Source of the DNA: Ophiodon elongatus
Lineage: Eukaryota > Chordata > Actinopteri > Perciformes > Hexagrammidae
Direction of reading: 5' to 3'
Assembly: GCA_016806645.1 (NCBI GenBank)
Contig: JACSYO010002119.1
Coordinates: forward strand, 78,821-142,820
DNA: 64,000 nt
The position numbers were made by a program, and so were the translations under genes. How positions within the stretch are numbered: the stretch's first letter is position 1; each line of letters opens with the position of its first letter. The notes beneath the pieces were generated by a model. The model did no database searches. It was not told where the DNA came from and worked only from the letters and a program-made list of their open reading frames with translations. Shown here piece by piece: positions 44,611-52,443 of this stretch.

Positions 44611-45592
44611 TATACTACACGTCTCGTTTAAAATCTCGCCACAAATAAACCTTCTGCTTTAAGCAGATTGTGTAAAAAACATAAAATTCTGAGCTCCTCA
44701 GAGAAACTATGACGTCATGATTGATTCATCTGAGACCAACAGTCACGTGACAAGAAATCAGAGAAACTGAAGGAGAGGAAGTGAAGGAGGAGAGGAGAGG
44801 AGAGGAGAGGAGAGGGGAGAGGAGAGAGGAGAGAGGAGAGGAGAGGAGAGGTTAGGAGAGGAGGAGCATCTGGAAACATGTGAATATTTTAATACATAAA
44901 ACACACAGAGCCTCTATTTCTTCCCAACATTGTTAAACTTGTTGACACTTGGAAACATGTTTTATAGATTCCAGTGTTTTTATAAAATATGACAGCTCAC
45001 GGCATAATAACGGTGTTATTCCGCTTCACGGTTCAGAGGGTCAAACCTTTGTCTAGAGACAGAAACATGAAGGCATGAGATGATTTGTGATCGTGGAATT
45101 CCCTCTCCCTCCTCTCCCGTGTCCTCAGACACTACTGATCTGTCCCAAAGCCTCCTGGGAATATCCTCCTCTTCCTCAGCGGCTTTTTTTTTTTTTAAAC
45201 TTCATCGCTTTCCTAAATCCTTTTGGTTTCGGTTTAAGATTTCAGGGGCTTAAAATCTCACTTTGCAACTATCCTCCATCTCCTTTCTCACCCTCCTCCT
45301 CTTCCTCTTCCTCCTCCTCTTCCTCTTCCTCTTCCTCCTGGGGGTTCCCAGGCGTGGCGGCGGGGAGGCGGTGTTCAGCAGCCCAAGCCCCCGGAGCAGC
45401 GGCGGAGGAGGAGGAGGAGGAGGAGGAGGAGGAGGAGGCGTGAGGAGCTTGGGGCTGGGAGGGAGCATCAGCCGGAGGAGCACCATCAAGGAGAACTCAG
45501 TGGAGCTGCAGGAGGAGGAGCCCCCGTCTCGGTCCCCGTCTCCCCCTCTGGACCCCCGCGGGGAGGCCTACGCCTACTCCCCCGACGAGTAG
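8050..45592 (+). CDS. myh11: smooth-muscle-type myosin heavy chain (42 coding exons, about 2,019 aa)
   Basis: Class II myosin motor that hydrolyses ATP to pull on actin and forms bipolar filaments. Coding exons: 8050-8214, 9151-9321, 13750-13906, 15506-15533, 16008-16107, 17099-17128, 18502-18594, 18704-18767, 18941-19039, 19849-19992, 20812-20907, 21054-21172, 21382-21534, 21633-21806, 22159-22332, 23317-23431, 24216-24424, 26000-26121, 26880-26949, 28071-28231, 28535-28643, 30246-30377, 30460-30666, 31490-31627, 31706-31829, 32644-32815, 33514-33726, 34860-35004, 36161-36367, 36938-37042, 37691-37843, 37923-38171, 39254-39466, 39563-39775, 40709-40870, 40975-41103, 41241-41329, 42732-42855, 42928-43136, 44026-44134, 44215-44387, 45352-45592. 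The total is 6,060 nt, a multiple of three. Visible motifs: P-loop GESGAGKT (175-182), switch I NSSRFGK (244-250), switch II DIAGFE (465-470), IQ region (about 800-840), coiled-coil rod (about 860-1940). The myh11 name rests on sequence plus neighbours nde1 and mpv17l; the a/b duplicate is unresolved. Confidence 0.9.
9330..9398. repeat. (CA)n microsatellite abutting the exon 3 donor
   Basis: Begins eight bases after the exon 3/intron 3 junction (TAT|GTGAGGAA). It is interrupted by AGAG near 9371. Confidence 0.95.
9448..9786. repeat. degenerate telomere-like hexamer array (CTAACN)n
   Basis: About 56 hexamers of CTAACN or CTAATN, including a few true CCCTAA units (for example near 9476-9490). 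It is interstitial, inside intron 3, so it is a telomere-like satellite and not a chromosome end. Confidence 0.9.
11748..12268. repeat. 32-bp minisatellite (about 16 copies)
   Basis: Unit containing GTGAGGACCGCGTCAGGTTG, then TCATGGAGAC, period 32 bp, with small substitutions (CGCGTC, CGAGTC, CGCATC). It lies in intron 3. The rest of intron 3 (9787-11747 and 12269-13360) is AT-rich, with short CT and A tracts and no coding signal. Confidence 0.92.
13361..13689. mobile_element. MITE-like foldback element with TA flanks
   Basis: Imperfect terminal inverted repeats of about 40 bp: TATGGAAAGCC at 13361 and GGCTTTCCATA ending at 13689. The complementary inner blocks AACGCCTCTATTTTC and GAAAATAGAGGCGTT also match. 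TA at both ends fits the target-site preference of Tc1/mariner-type elements. There is no transposase. It ends 60 bp before exon 4. Confidence 0.65.
13932..13962. repeat. (AT)n microsatellite in intron 4
   Basis: AT run 25 bp after exon 4. Intron 4 otherwise holds the repeat fragments at 14290-14930 and the pyrimidine and GC-rich repeats listed separately. Confidence 0.85.
14290..14930. repeat. mosaic of dispersed repeat fragments in intron 4
   Basis: About 14330-14470 is related to the sequence at 49690-49850 (shared ACGGTGTAGTTTT and GTGTTCAAGG-like blocks). About 14640-14690 has the GATGCTTTAGGGCGGGGCTT motif of the composite element found near 33310, 40385 and 51280. About 14838-14856 has AATCCAAGATGGCGACGGC, which resembles a YY1 site. 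Confidence 0.65.
14985..15095. repeat. short palindromic CTAGTA run and GC-rich (CCTCGGGG)n minisatellite
   Basis: A TACTAGTA-rich palindromic stretch flanked by TCTTCTAC and GTAGAAGA (about 14972-15007). It is followed by repeats of CCTCGGGGCCTCGGAGCCCC at about 15017-15090. Confidence 0.8.
15261..15496. repeat. polypyrimidine and (CT)n tract before exon 5
   Basis: C-rich runs, then about 120 bp of CT dinucleotides, leading into the exon 5 acceptor at 15505. Confidence 0.9.
15580..15660. repeat. (CA)n microsatellite, intron 5
   Basis: About 80 bp of CA dinucleotides with one CG interruption, 47 bp after the 28-nt exon 5. The rest of intron 5 shows only a C run near 15978. Confidence 0.95.
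16008..16107 (+). other. myh11: myosin exon 6: P-loop
   Basis: Encodes the ATP-binding P-loop GESGAGKT (residues 175-182) and the start of loop 1, which ends in KKDGNP. It is bounded by CCCAG|A and CCT|GTGAGT. The phase joins cleanly to the 28-nt exon 5 and to either exon 7 or exon 8. Confidence 0.9.
16122..16180. repeat. (AT)n microsatellite, intron 6
   Basis: AT run starting 15 bp after exon 6. A further (ATT)n run lies at 16739-16784 in the same intron. Confidence 0.9.
17099..17128 (+). other. myh11: 30-nt mini-exon in loop 1 (likely alternative cassette)
   Basis: Flanked by TCCTGCAG and GTGAGT. It encodes PQQQTGSLAY in phase 0, so it can be included or skipped without a frameshift. Mammalian MYH11 has a 7-residue cassette here (the SM-B insert, also ending in AY) that sits next to the nucleotide pocket and is associated with faster motor kinetics. 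Alternative use in this species is inferred. Confidence 0.8.
17340..17645. repeat. AT-rich inverted and tandem repeats, intron 7
   Basis: TATATA/ATATACAT tracts with inverted copies of AAATAAATA(T/A) blocks, ending in a (TA)n run at about 17610-17640. Confidence 0.8.
18018..18370 (+). mobile_element. GATA-tailed retroelement 3'-end-like fragment, copy 1
   Basis: A poly-A run, (GATA)n, then TTTATTTATCCCACAAGGGG, CTACAGCAGCATTTTTACAT and CAATATATACAACAAATAGA blocks. Close relatives lie at 39783-40375 and 63817-64000. I treat it as a truncated non-LTR element or SINE; no coding region remains. Confidence 0.65.
18816..18912. repeat. 17-bp minisatellite, intron 9
   Basis: About five to six copies of CCCGGTTACCGGCTTCA with C/T variants, ending just before the exon 10 acceptor. 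Confidence 0.85.
19110..19262 (-). mobile_element. tRNA-derived SINE fragment
   Basis: Read on the minus strand it has a B-box-like GGGTTCAATCCCC, then CTTGTGCAAGACACTTAA, both common in tRNA-derived fish SINEs. The A-box side is decayed. It lies in intron 10. Confidence 0.7.
19310..19372 (-). repeat. dispersed fish repeat (GTTAGCTTAGC family), reverse copy
   Basis: CAGTTTCCCCCTGCTTCCAG, then TCTTTATGCTAAACTAGGCT, which is the reverse of the motif at about 7715-7745. Confidence 0.6.
19378..19712. repeat. tandem repeat with inverted CCAAT box and (CTT)n
   Basis: Eight units of CTCATTGGTTCTTTTCCCC followed by a variable (TTC)n and TGTCTC. ATTGGTT recurs near 19379, 19417, 19458, 19493, 19536, 19577, 19637 and 19690. 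The open reading frames through it are repeat artefacts. Confidence 0.9.
20539..20607. repeat. hairpin with 19-bp perfect arms
   Basis: TCCCTGAGGGTTCAGGGTT and its exact reverse complement, separated by about 27 bp. It lies in intron 11, which otherwise (19993-20811) shows no gene. Confidence 0.8.
21178..21335. repeat. 21-bp minisatellite, intron 13
   Basis: About seven copies of GAGGCAACCCCAGACCCTC plus GA, starting six bases after the exon 13 donor. Confidence 0.92.
21980..22155. repeat. (TATC)n/(TATAGA)n tract before exon 16
   Basis: TATATCTA/TAGATATA inverted tracts, ending in (ATCT)n that runs directly into the CTGCAG acceptor of exon 16. Here it acts as the polypyrimidine tract. Confidence 0.85.
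22343..22560. repeat. GC-rich minisatellite, intron 16
   Basis: Degenerate repeats of CCGGGCCTCAGGTCC and CCGGGCCTCCGGGCC starting 11 bp after exon 16. Confidence 0.9.
22809..23290. repeat. 20-bp minisatellite, intron 16 (about 24 copies)
   Basis: Unit TGTATGAAGTATCGAGAGAC with C/T and A/T variants. The unit is not a multiple of three, so three minus-strand frames stay open through it. None is a gene. Confidence 0.95.
23540..24030. repeat. (CTCCTCTC)n polypyrimidine block, intron 17
   Basis: Nearly pure pyrimidine on the plus strand. It is followed at 24031-24200 by repeated GGTCCTCCCATGT and CCTCACATGCCTC units. Confidence 0.9.
24216..24424 (+). other. myh11: myosin exon 18 with duplicated splice donors
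   Basis: Encodes residues 628-697: end of the 50-kDa region, loop 2 (a KSKKGMF stretch), and CIIPNHE. The first donor, GAGG|GTGAGG, follows 24395 and leaves the wrong phase for exon 19, giving a stop 15 codons on. The second, GAGAGG|GTGAGG, follows 24424, restores phase 0, and adds GEGNYIHGER before AGKMD. Only the second makes the whole gene a multiple of three. Near 677-680 the sequence reads PNVRC, where other class II myosins have PNFVRC. Confidence 0.65.
24395..25105. repeat. 29-bp minisatellite containing splice-donor sequence, intron 18
   Basis: About 24 units of GGGTGAGGGC plus an AT-rich TTATATTCACGGGGAGA part. Each unit reproduces a donor-like AGG|GTGAGG. At least five units (near 24501, 24557, 24827, 24971 and 25086) carry AGAGAAGAGGGTGAGG, the sequence expected for an ancestral E-K-R exon end plus donor. 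Confidence 0.92.
25140..25815 (-). repeat. dispersed repeat R1, reverse copy with partial internal duplication
   Basis: Reverse complement of 3107-3590, with a second partial copy of one end at about 25145-25280. Shared blocks include CATTAATGAGTAGATATCAC and GGAGATTTCTGGATCAGAG. Confidence 0.8.
26308..26545. repeat. (TA)n microsatellites, intron 19
   Basis: TA runs at about 26309-26374 and 26493-26536, with ATAATAATAAAT-type sequence between and after them. The rest of intron 19 shows nothing. Confidence 0.9.
27127..28069. repeat. 940-bp polypyrimidine tract ending at the exon 21 acceptor
   Basis: Almost only C and T on the plus strand (CTCCTCTCCTCTCC units and TTTTGTTTCCTTTCC blocks), running without a break into CCCCCCTGCAG at the 3' splice site. 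Long open frames here are composition artefacts. Confidence 0.92.
28071..28643 (+). other. myh11: myosin exons 21-22: converter end, lever arm and IQ region
   Basis: Exon 21 (28071-28231) and exon 22 (28535-28643) encode the end of the motor and the light-chain-binding helix, with IIAFQAQARGFLARK and MKVIQRNCACYLKLKNWQWW. Essential and regulatory light chains are expected to bind here. The usual Asp before VII is Val in this protein (LTVVII). The exon 22 donor is the weak AAG|GTCACA, which continues straight into (CA)n. Confidence 0.85.
28646..28694. repeat. (CA)n microsatellite at the exon 22 donor
   Basis: CA dinucleotides begin three bases into intron 22. Confidence 0.95.
28695..29340. 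repeat. dispersed repeat R2, intron 22 (tandem partial copy plus full copy)
   Basis: The block starting GGGTTCTTGATTAAAGTG occurs twice (28695 and 28919), separated by a second (CA)n at 28821-28890. The second copy continues to about 29330 and matches 35100-35505 in intron 29, including AACAGTTGTTTAAGGGCTTA and GAACGAGGTCTCGAGCTTAA. Its class is unknown. The rest of intron 22, to 30245, has no gene. Confidence 0.85.
30740..31100. repeat. AT-rich internal repeats, intron 24
   Basis: (ATT)n runs and four or more degenerate copies of CTTATTGTTTAGTCTATAAA followed by ATGTTAGAAAATAGA. Confidence 0.8.
32838..33405 (+). mobile_element. composite dispersed element with CTCF-like array B (4 copies), intron 27
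   Basis: Starts with GCGGCAACCTCCGG, then four 73-bp units (motif at 32892, 32965, 33037 and 33110; the second lacks one G). A unique part follows with TAAACATTGTAAACATGAG, GATGCTTTAGGGCGGGGCTA and GATTGACAGGTCTC. Reverse full copies lie at about 47890-48570 and 58830-59150. It is a non-coding, non-autonomous repeat of uncertain class. Confidence 0.8.
35006..35074. repeat. (CA)n microsatellite at the exon 29 donor
   Basis: The donor AGG|GTACACAC passes directly into CA dinucleotides. Confidence 0.95.
35095..35510. repeat. dispersed repeat R2, intron 29 copy
   Basis: Direct-orientation match to 28905-29335, again immediately after a donor-adjacent (CA)n tract. The rest of intron 29, to 36160, has no gene. 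Confidence 0.85.
36478..36852. repeat. (TA)n and TTTATATATA-type repeats, intron 30
   Basis: Nearly pure A/T with repeated ATATATATTTGATTATATTT and TTTACATATA blocks. Confidence 0.9.
38203..39187. repeat. 21-bp minisatellite, intron 33 (about 47 copies)
   Basis: Unit CTTAAACCAGTATAATAATG plus one base. The period is a multiple of three, which yields a 370-codon open frame on the minus strand that is not a gene. Confidence 0.95.
39783..40375 (+). mobile_element. GATA-tail-family retroelement fragment, copy 2, with internal 22-bp expansion
   Basis: TTTATTAATCCTGCAAGGGG and TACAGCAGCATTTTTACATA match the fragments at 18160 and 63837. A 22-bp unit, ACATTTTTACATAAGAAAAG plus AA, has expanded inside it (39838-40215). 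The 3' part with AATAGAATATAATAATAAT-type sequence follows. Confidence 0.7.
40376..40605. repeat. 75-bp tandem repeat (3 copies), intron 35
   Basis: Three copies of TATGCTTTAGGGGCGGGGCT with GATTGACAGGCC, at 40385, 40460 and 40535. They correspond to the unique part of the composite element at 33310. Confidence 0.85.
41490..42718. repeat. 28-29-bp A-rich minisatellite, intron 38 (about 40 copies)
   Basis: Units of AAAAAAGTTACATGTTGAAA plus AAAGTATT with variants (GTGCATGTCG, GTAATATGATG), filling the intron up to the TTCCCCCTCAG acceptor of exon 39. Confidence 0.95.
43600..43960. repeat. (ATAATA/ATGATA)n tract, intron 40
   Basis: Trinucleotide and hexanucleotide AT-rich repeats with GATCATTTTAAT and GATAATTTTAAT blocks. 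Confidence 0.92.
44490..44775 (-). repeat. dispersed repeat R3, reverse copy, intron 42
   Basis: Matches 49505-49810 in inverted orientation; landmarks are TATGACGTCATGATTGATTC and CTGAGCTCCTCAGAGAAAC. An A run and (TA)n at 44563-44614 interrupt it. Confidence 0.8.
44785..44860. repeat. (GAGGAGAG)n purine tract, intron 42
   Basis: About 75 bp of GGAGAGGAGAGG-type sequence. I looked in intron 42 (44388-45351) for an SM2-type alternative tail exon and saw no convincing one. Confidence 0.8.
45352..45592 (+). other. myh11: myosin last coding exon: non-helical tailpiece
   Basis: The acceptor GGTTCCCAG|G completes KLRRGGG. The tailpiece (residues 1941-2019, 79 aa) has 13 consecutive Gly from a (GGA)n repeat, then SISRRSTIKENSVEL, an acidic EEE, SPSPP and a C-terminal AYSPDE. 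Mammalian SM1 tailpieces are about 43 residues and lack poly-Gly. RRST and SPSP are plausible phosphorylation motifs. Tailpieces control filament assembly in this family. Confidence 0.85.
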
Positions 45593-47510
45593 ACGGGGAT
45601 CCCCCCCCGACCCCCGACCCCCGACCCCCCCCAACCCGAGAGGGCTGAGCCGGAGCCCGGAGATATTATATTATATTATTATACTTTTAATTTAAATTAT
45701 TTGACGGTTTCCTTTTAACGGTTGAGGTTGAAGACGTTTTAACAAAACAACGGATTTATGTTGAAAATTCTCAAAGTAAATTCACAAACGAGTTGAAAAA
45801 ATTTGAAAAAAAAGTCCCAATAATAATCTTTTACGTTAAGAAATAACACTAATTCTGATCATACGGTTTCATAATTTTTTAATAATTTAAAAATATTATT
45901 TTAGACTGATGAAGTCAAATTAATTGCCAGCTTTATTGAAAACCCATAACAAATTTGTGCCAAACCTTTTTTCTAAAATATGAAGATTTTATGCTTTTTA
46001 TTTTATTACATGATAGAAAACTGAATATATTTGAGTTCTGCACTGTTGGTCAAACAAAACAAAACTGGGAAATTATTTCACTACTTTATTCTATTTTTTT
46101 ATCGACGAAATAATAAATAAAAACAAATCAGGAGATAATCTAAAAACACAATAATAATCTAGTAAGAATTAAAATAAACTAAAATCATGTAAAATCAACT
46201 GTTTCTTTGCTGTTTCATACATTTTAAAATGTGAAATCGATCTAAATACTACAATACCCATGAGCCTCAGCGGCAGAAGACTACAGTCAGAGTTTCAACA
46301 TATTCAGGACACGTTGCAGTGAAGCTGCCGAATTTATCCAAAAATCTAACCTCAATGCATTCTGGGATTTGAAGTCTCCCGCAGCTGTTGCGATTCTTTC
46401 TGGCTTTATTAAGTAATGTTCTCCTCGGCTTTGCTTTTATCTTCCATTTATAAACATTAAAATAAAACACACCATTTACAGGAGGTCAACTCTTTGTTTG
46501 TCGAGCTCAAATACAAGAAAAAAATTATTTAAATTATTAAGACACACGCAGGATTGCTGATTAGTCCCCCCATTTTATTTTTTATTTTAAATATTTAACA
46601 ACTTTTATCATGTCATGTGACTTCATCACACAGTATAAATTACTCGTCCAGTTCTAAACCGACCGATTCCAAATCGTTCAACTTTATTTGGGGGAAATAA
46701 ATCTCATTATTTAAGAAAATAATTATAATTCAACGAGCACAAAGGAGACGTGAATGGAAACAGATTTCATCCTCTTAAACGGATACAAAATAATCAAAAT
46801 AAAGTAAAAAACGCTTGATTTTTTTTTGAAGTTATTTTATTATTATTTATGCAAATCTAATATATATTTAGTTTTATTTATATTACAGTTAGTTTAAAGA
46901 ATCCTCATTATATAAAGTCAGTTTTCCTAGTTTAAAATAACGACCCCGTCATTTAACAAAACTTATAATTTAATAATAACAATTAAAAAAAATGATTCCA
47001 TCTGTTGCGGAATAAAAAAATATTTGTACTGAAAATTTTAAACATTGGAAATAAATATCAATATATATAAAAAATATATAAAAATTTTAAATTTATTTTG
47101 AGCAAAAATCCTTTAAAATAATGCAGAAAATTTTATATTTTCTCAACTAAATAAACACATTTCAAATGTTTTGAACAAAAATCCTTAAAGATCATGCAAA
47201 TGTTTTTATACGTTCTCAAATAAATAAATAAAAACCTTCCCAGCAGCAGGAAGTTTTGTTAAACGACCTTCTTTGTACGTTATATTTTTGCAGCTCTTTC
47301 TTTCTGCACTTCCTCTGAAAATGTTTTTATTTGGAAACTGAATGTAAAACTATATATTTGCAAAAATATATATTTTGCAAAAAGAAAACCTGTTGTGTAT
47401 TTAAACTCACAAACACACAACGTAATATTTCACCGTGATACAAGTGAGTTGTACGACTGCTGTGACTTTCTGCTATTAAACTGCTAATAAACCCTCTCGT
47501 GTGTCTCCTT
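45593..47510 (+). other. myh11: myosin 3' UTR (predicted)
   Basis: AT-rich and free of conserved reading frames. The first 60 bp have CCCCCCGACCCCCGACCCCC-type runs. Several AATAAA hexamers occur (for example near 46115); the last good one is at 47486. The extent is inferred. Confidence 0.5.
47486..47491 (+). terminator. myh11: candidate polyadenylation signal
   Basis: AATAAA followed within 10-25 bases by a GT/T-rich stretch (CGTGTGTCTCCTTCTTCTGG). Earlier AATAAA copies could also be used. Confidence 0.45.
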
Positions 47511-47892
47511 CTTCTGGAGGAAATAAAATCAACACTTTCTTTTTAACACTTCAAGTTTTAATGCTTTTTCAGAAACATAAGCAGCACTGAAGGTGAACAA
47601 AGAGCAGAGGAGGTCTTTGTTTGTACTCTTTAAGGCAAAAACACACAGTTTTCTTTTTAAAGGAACCGTAAACAACAACAACAACAACAACACAAGTCAA
47701 ACCTGTTGCATCCTTTCTTTCTTTTTAACATAAAACACAAGTAGCCTTCACTGAAGTATTCATATCTCACTTTTAACATTTTAACTCCTGGAGAGACAGA
47801 AGTAGAGCTCCGAGTCCAGAACTGAGAGGTTAAAACCGGTTTCAAAAAGCATCGGCCCGTTTTTAGATTTTGATATTTTTCTAGCTCGTGTT

Positions 47893-48575
47893 TCAACCAC
47901 AGACTGAATATAAGAAGTGGACGTAGTCATGGCGACGTCTCCTCATTGGATTGTGGACTGAGGAGGAGGGACGTAGAGACCTGTCAATCACCTTGTAGCC
48001 CCGCCCCTAAAGCATCCCCTGCTTTATGGTCTGTCTGACTCTAAATGGACCATAATTTACTAAATGAACATCATGCTGTATTGAAGAAGACTTGAAACTA
48101 GAGATTGAGACATAAACTCATGTTTACAATGTTTACTGAGGAATAAATCAAGAGAGAAGTAGAGTCATTTTCTATAGACTTCTATACAACCAGAGGAGTC
48201 GCCCCCTGGTGGTCAAGAGAGAGAATGCAGCTTTAACACATGAAGCTTTGACTTCTATACAACCAGAGGAGTCGCCCCCTGGTGGTCAGGAGAGAGAATG
48301 CAGCTTTAACACATGAAGCTTTGACTTCTATACAACCAGAGGAGTCGCCCCCTGGTGGTCAGGAGAGAGAATGCAGCTTTAACACATGAAGCTTTGACTT
48401 CTATACAACCAGAGGAGTCGCCCCCTGATGGTCAGGAGAGAGAATGCAGCTTTAACACATGAAGCTTTGACTTCTATACAACCAGAGGAGTCGCCCCCCG
48501 GTGGTCAGGAGAGAGAATGCAGCTTTAAGACATAAAGCATCGGCTTCACTCGGTAGAACCGGAGGTTGCCGCCTG
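47893..48575 (-). mobile_element. composite dispersed element with CTCF-like array C (5 copies)
   Basis: Full-length reverse copy. The left part has AAGAAGTGGACGTAGTCATG and GACCTGTCAATCACC, then five units with GTCGCCCCCTGGTGGTC between about 48199 and 48510 (two carry substitutions), ending at AACCGGAGGTTGCCGCCTGA. It lies between the convergent myosin and nde1 3' ends. Confidence 0.82.
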
Positions 48576-49504
48576 AAGTTCTAATTGTGGGTTTTTTTGG
48601 GCAGTTATCTAAGAGCTTCGTGTGCGTTACGTCGCCACCATGTGGACCGGAGCAGAATACGAATCGGTAAAACAAAGACGAATCAAATCACATTTGTGAT
48701 CCAACCAACAAAATGTGCATTTATGTGGCAAAGTACAGTGAAGGAAACTCCTTCATGCATCGGAGTAAAACAGCTTCCTGTGAAGTTCAAACATTCTCAC
48801 CTCGAGAGTCTCAAGGTTTTCTTTTCACATCAAACCGTAATCTCTAAAATCCGCTTTCGCGTTCAGTCGCAACACACCGACAAAAAAAAGAGAAAAAGAC
48901 ACAAAGAACAAGCAAAACAAAAAGAAGTCCAGTAAGTCCTGCAAACAAACAAACAAACAAAGTATCTTCCTGTGCAGACGTGAGCTGCTGACAGACGTCC
49001 CAAAGTAACCATGGCAACCGCATCCCATCCAGCGGTTGGGGGGAGGGGAGGGGGGGTGAAGGGGTTCACAGCAGCAGCTTGGGTCCGGCTCCGAAGTCCA
49101 ACCTCTTCACCAGCCTTCAAAAGACACGACGGGAAAACACTCAACAAAAGGCCAAACGATCACCCAAAAAAACAGATTTGGGCCGTTTTTTTTGGATTCA
49201 CGTGTTTCTCTCTGTGGTCTTGATTTTTCACCACGATATAAAAGTCCTGCTCGTCTCTGGAAACAGAACCATCGTGACTCGAAGCGGAGAGAACTAGAAC
49301 GCGTCTTTAGTGCAGAATAACTCCGTTATTATGACATAAATCATAGTTGAATTTCTTTAATAATATATTGAAATAAAATTGGCGAACAATGGAATCTATA
49401 CATCCAACATTTGGGTAACTGTTACCAATGATGAAGCAGAAGATGGAGGCTCTACATGTTTTATATTTTTAGATATTTACATGTTTACAGCCTCTCCGCT
49501 CCGT

Positions 49505-49848
49505 GTTCAGCAGCCTGAACATACGTCAGAGTTTCTCTGATTTGTTGTGATGTGACTGTTGGTCTCAGATGAATCAATCATGACGTCATAGTTTCTCTGA
49601 GGAGCTCAGAATTTAATGTTTTTTACAGAATCCGGTTAAAGCAGAAGGTTTTCTTTGTGGTGATATTTTAAAATGACACCTTTTTGATTAAATAATCACA
49701 ATTTTAAGCTTCGTTCCGGCTGCTTTTTCTCTGCCGTAAGCGTTCGTCAAACGTGATGCGTTCAGGGACCGTCGGGAAGATGAAAATCTGAGGAGAATGG
49801 CTGTGATGAGCGGTGTAGTTTTGCCGATAACGGATCAGACGACACGTC
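49505..49848 (+). repeat. dispersed repeat R3, forward copy, next to the nde1 stop
   Basis: Inverted relative to 44490-44775. Its right end abuts the nde1 stop codon, so it would lie in the nde1 3' UTR. Bases 48576-49504 show no gene; they have a few A and C runs. Confidence 0.75.
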
Positions 49849-50558
49849 TCACCCTTTGTTGTAGAGCCCGTTGGTGGGACGAGTCTCCGAGGAGTTGTTC
49901 TGGCCCGACGGCGCCCCCTGTCCTCCGGCGCGGCCCCTGCGGCTCGCCGTCTGCTCGTGGACGTACTCGCGACACGACGCCAGCTTGGACTCCAGGTTCT
50001 ACGAACACGAAGATTCAGCTTCATAAAAACACTGCGACGCCTTTTAAAAATTATTATCCCCGATAACGTGTTTTTTTAAATCGTCTCATTCCTAAAAAAA
50101 AAAACAACAAAAAAAAATAGGAAATGTTATTTATGAAGAACAATTACTGATTTGTGCTCGTTTCTATGTCATGCAGGTTCAAGAGAATCCATCGCGTCTC
50201 CCGCTCTGGAGAGAGGAAGCAGTTTGCATTTAAGAGTAAAACCACAGAATGAAAAGTATTACCCCGACTTTCCTCAGCAGCTCCCCGACGATGTTCAGAG
50301 CCGAGATCCTCGCCGACATGGTGAGAGGATTCCCCGAGAGGCTTTCCGGTCTGGATGGCGTCGGCGTGACAACGTGAGAGGACGGAGACGTGGTTTGGTC
50401 GGGCGGGGTGAGGGGGGGGGTGGGCAAACCCACGGAGGAGGAAGAGGAGGAGGAGGAGGAGGAGGAAGGCTCTTTGATGGCACCGCTGAGGGACGGCTTC
50501 CTGTCCTGAACCTGCTGCTTCTGCTGCACGGCGAGCTCCTGCCTCAGGTCTGACACGC

Positions 50559-50605
<47 letters not shown>

Positions 50606-52373
50606 GTTTATTACGACTGCCTCACAGAAAGCCGAGGCGACTGATAACCGAGAGGAGGGCTCTGACCTCTGGCCTCGTCCTTCAGCCTCTGGACGGACTC
50701 CAGCTGGTTCTCCTTCTCGTCCAGCTCGCCCTCCAGGAAGGCGTTCCTCTCGATCACCTGGTTCGTCCTCTGCTCAAAATCCTCCAGAGACATGATGGTC
50801 GCCCTGAAACAACAACAACAACAACAAGAGATTTGAAGGGAGAATTTATCTTTCACTTCCTTAGAAAGGGACAGTGTGTAGGATTTAGGGACATCTAGTG
50901 GTGACTCCTCCCTCTCCGATGACTGCGTTAACGTGAGCTGCCGACATTCAACGCTTCTTTAGGTGCAACGAAATTAACCTCCTTAAAGCTGCATTCTCTC
51001 TCCTGACCACCAGGGGGCGACTCCTCTGGTTGTATAGAAGTCAAAGCTTCATGTGTTAAAGCTGCATTCTCTCTCCTGACCACCAGGGGGCGACTCCTCT
51101 GGTTGTATAGAAGTCTATAGAAAATGACTCTACTTCTCTCTTGATTTATTCCCTCAGTAAACATTGTAAACATGAGTTTATGTCTCAATCTCTAGTTTCA
51201 AGTCTTCTTCAATACAGCATGATGTTCATTTAGTAAATTATGGTCCATTTAGAGTCAAACAGACCATAAAGCAGGGGATGCTTTAGGGGCGGGGCTACAA
51301 GGTGATTGACAGGTCTCTATGTCCCTCCTCCTCAGTCCTAATGAAAAACATGCTTCATTTACAGTATATTCCACTTCATAGATCCCTCCTGAATCCTACA
51401 ACGCCGGCCCTTTAAGTGACCTCTGACCTCTTGGTCCTCTCCAGGTCATCGTTGGCCTGCTCCAGCTCTCGGATGTACTTGTGGAGCTGGTCTCTGACGG
51501 CGGTGGTCTCGGCGAGGTCTCCCTCCAGGCTGGAGATCTGCCGGTGGGCCTCCGAGTGCTGCGTCTCGTACTTCTCCTGGAGCGAGGCCGACCAGAAAAT
51601 ATACAGATTGTTATTATTATATTAACTTTTATGTGACGGCAAAATAATTTAAATATTCTGAACGTTTGAGGGCATTCAGCTAAACCAAAGAAAACTTAAT
51701 GTGAATAAAAGTATGATATATATAATTTACTGGTCTAAAAACATACTTTGGTGCAGACAGAATATTAGGGTATTATTTATTTATTATTTATTTGAAATTG
51801 TAAATACACACATGAGTCTCATAAATCTCGTATTTACTGTGTACATGTATCTTAAATTATTTTAATTAGAAGTATAAGTGACTTTTCACCTATTTCGACC
51901 ACGAAATAAAAGTTAATAAATATCTCAAACATTTTTTTTGCTGTAAAATCACTTTAAAACTACATAATTGCAGATTGTTTACGTGACAGCGCCCTCTAAC
52001 GAGGAGAACAGACACAATGAGCTGAAAGTTAAATGTTGAAGGAGCTTCTTTATGTTGTGACCTCTGACCAACATTCTTCTGCGAAAGAAATTCTTCATTT
52101 TCTCTCCTGAATGTTGAATCAACGTTTATACGATAAGCCCCGTATTTAAAGAATTAGGAGGTTCTTCGAGTGAACTATGTAGCAACAAGTGTGTTTTGTT
52201 AGTTGCATGTTTTTGTTTTTGTAATTGAGACACTCAGCAGGAAGATCAACAAATATGTTCGTTAAAGAGGAGAAAAAGGGGGACGAGTGAACTGCGACAT
52301 GACTTATGTGAAGAGCCGACATCCCCTCCAGACACGGACCAGTCATCAGCTGCCTCTCCACACTGAATCAATC

Positions 52374-52443
<70 letters not shown>

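Noticed and set aside
44388..45351. SM2-type alternative tail exon
   Set aside because: I looked for a short exon with a stop between good splice sites and found no convincing candidate.
8050..45592. Identity as myh9, myh10 or myh14
   Set aside because: The motor and rod are generally similar to these, but nde1 and mpv17l next door match the MYH11 locus. A phylogenetic tree would settle it.
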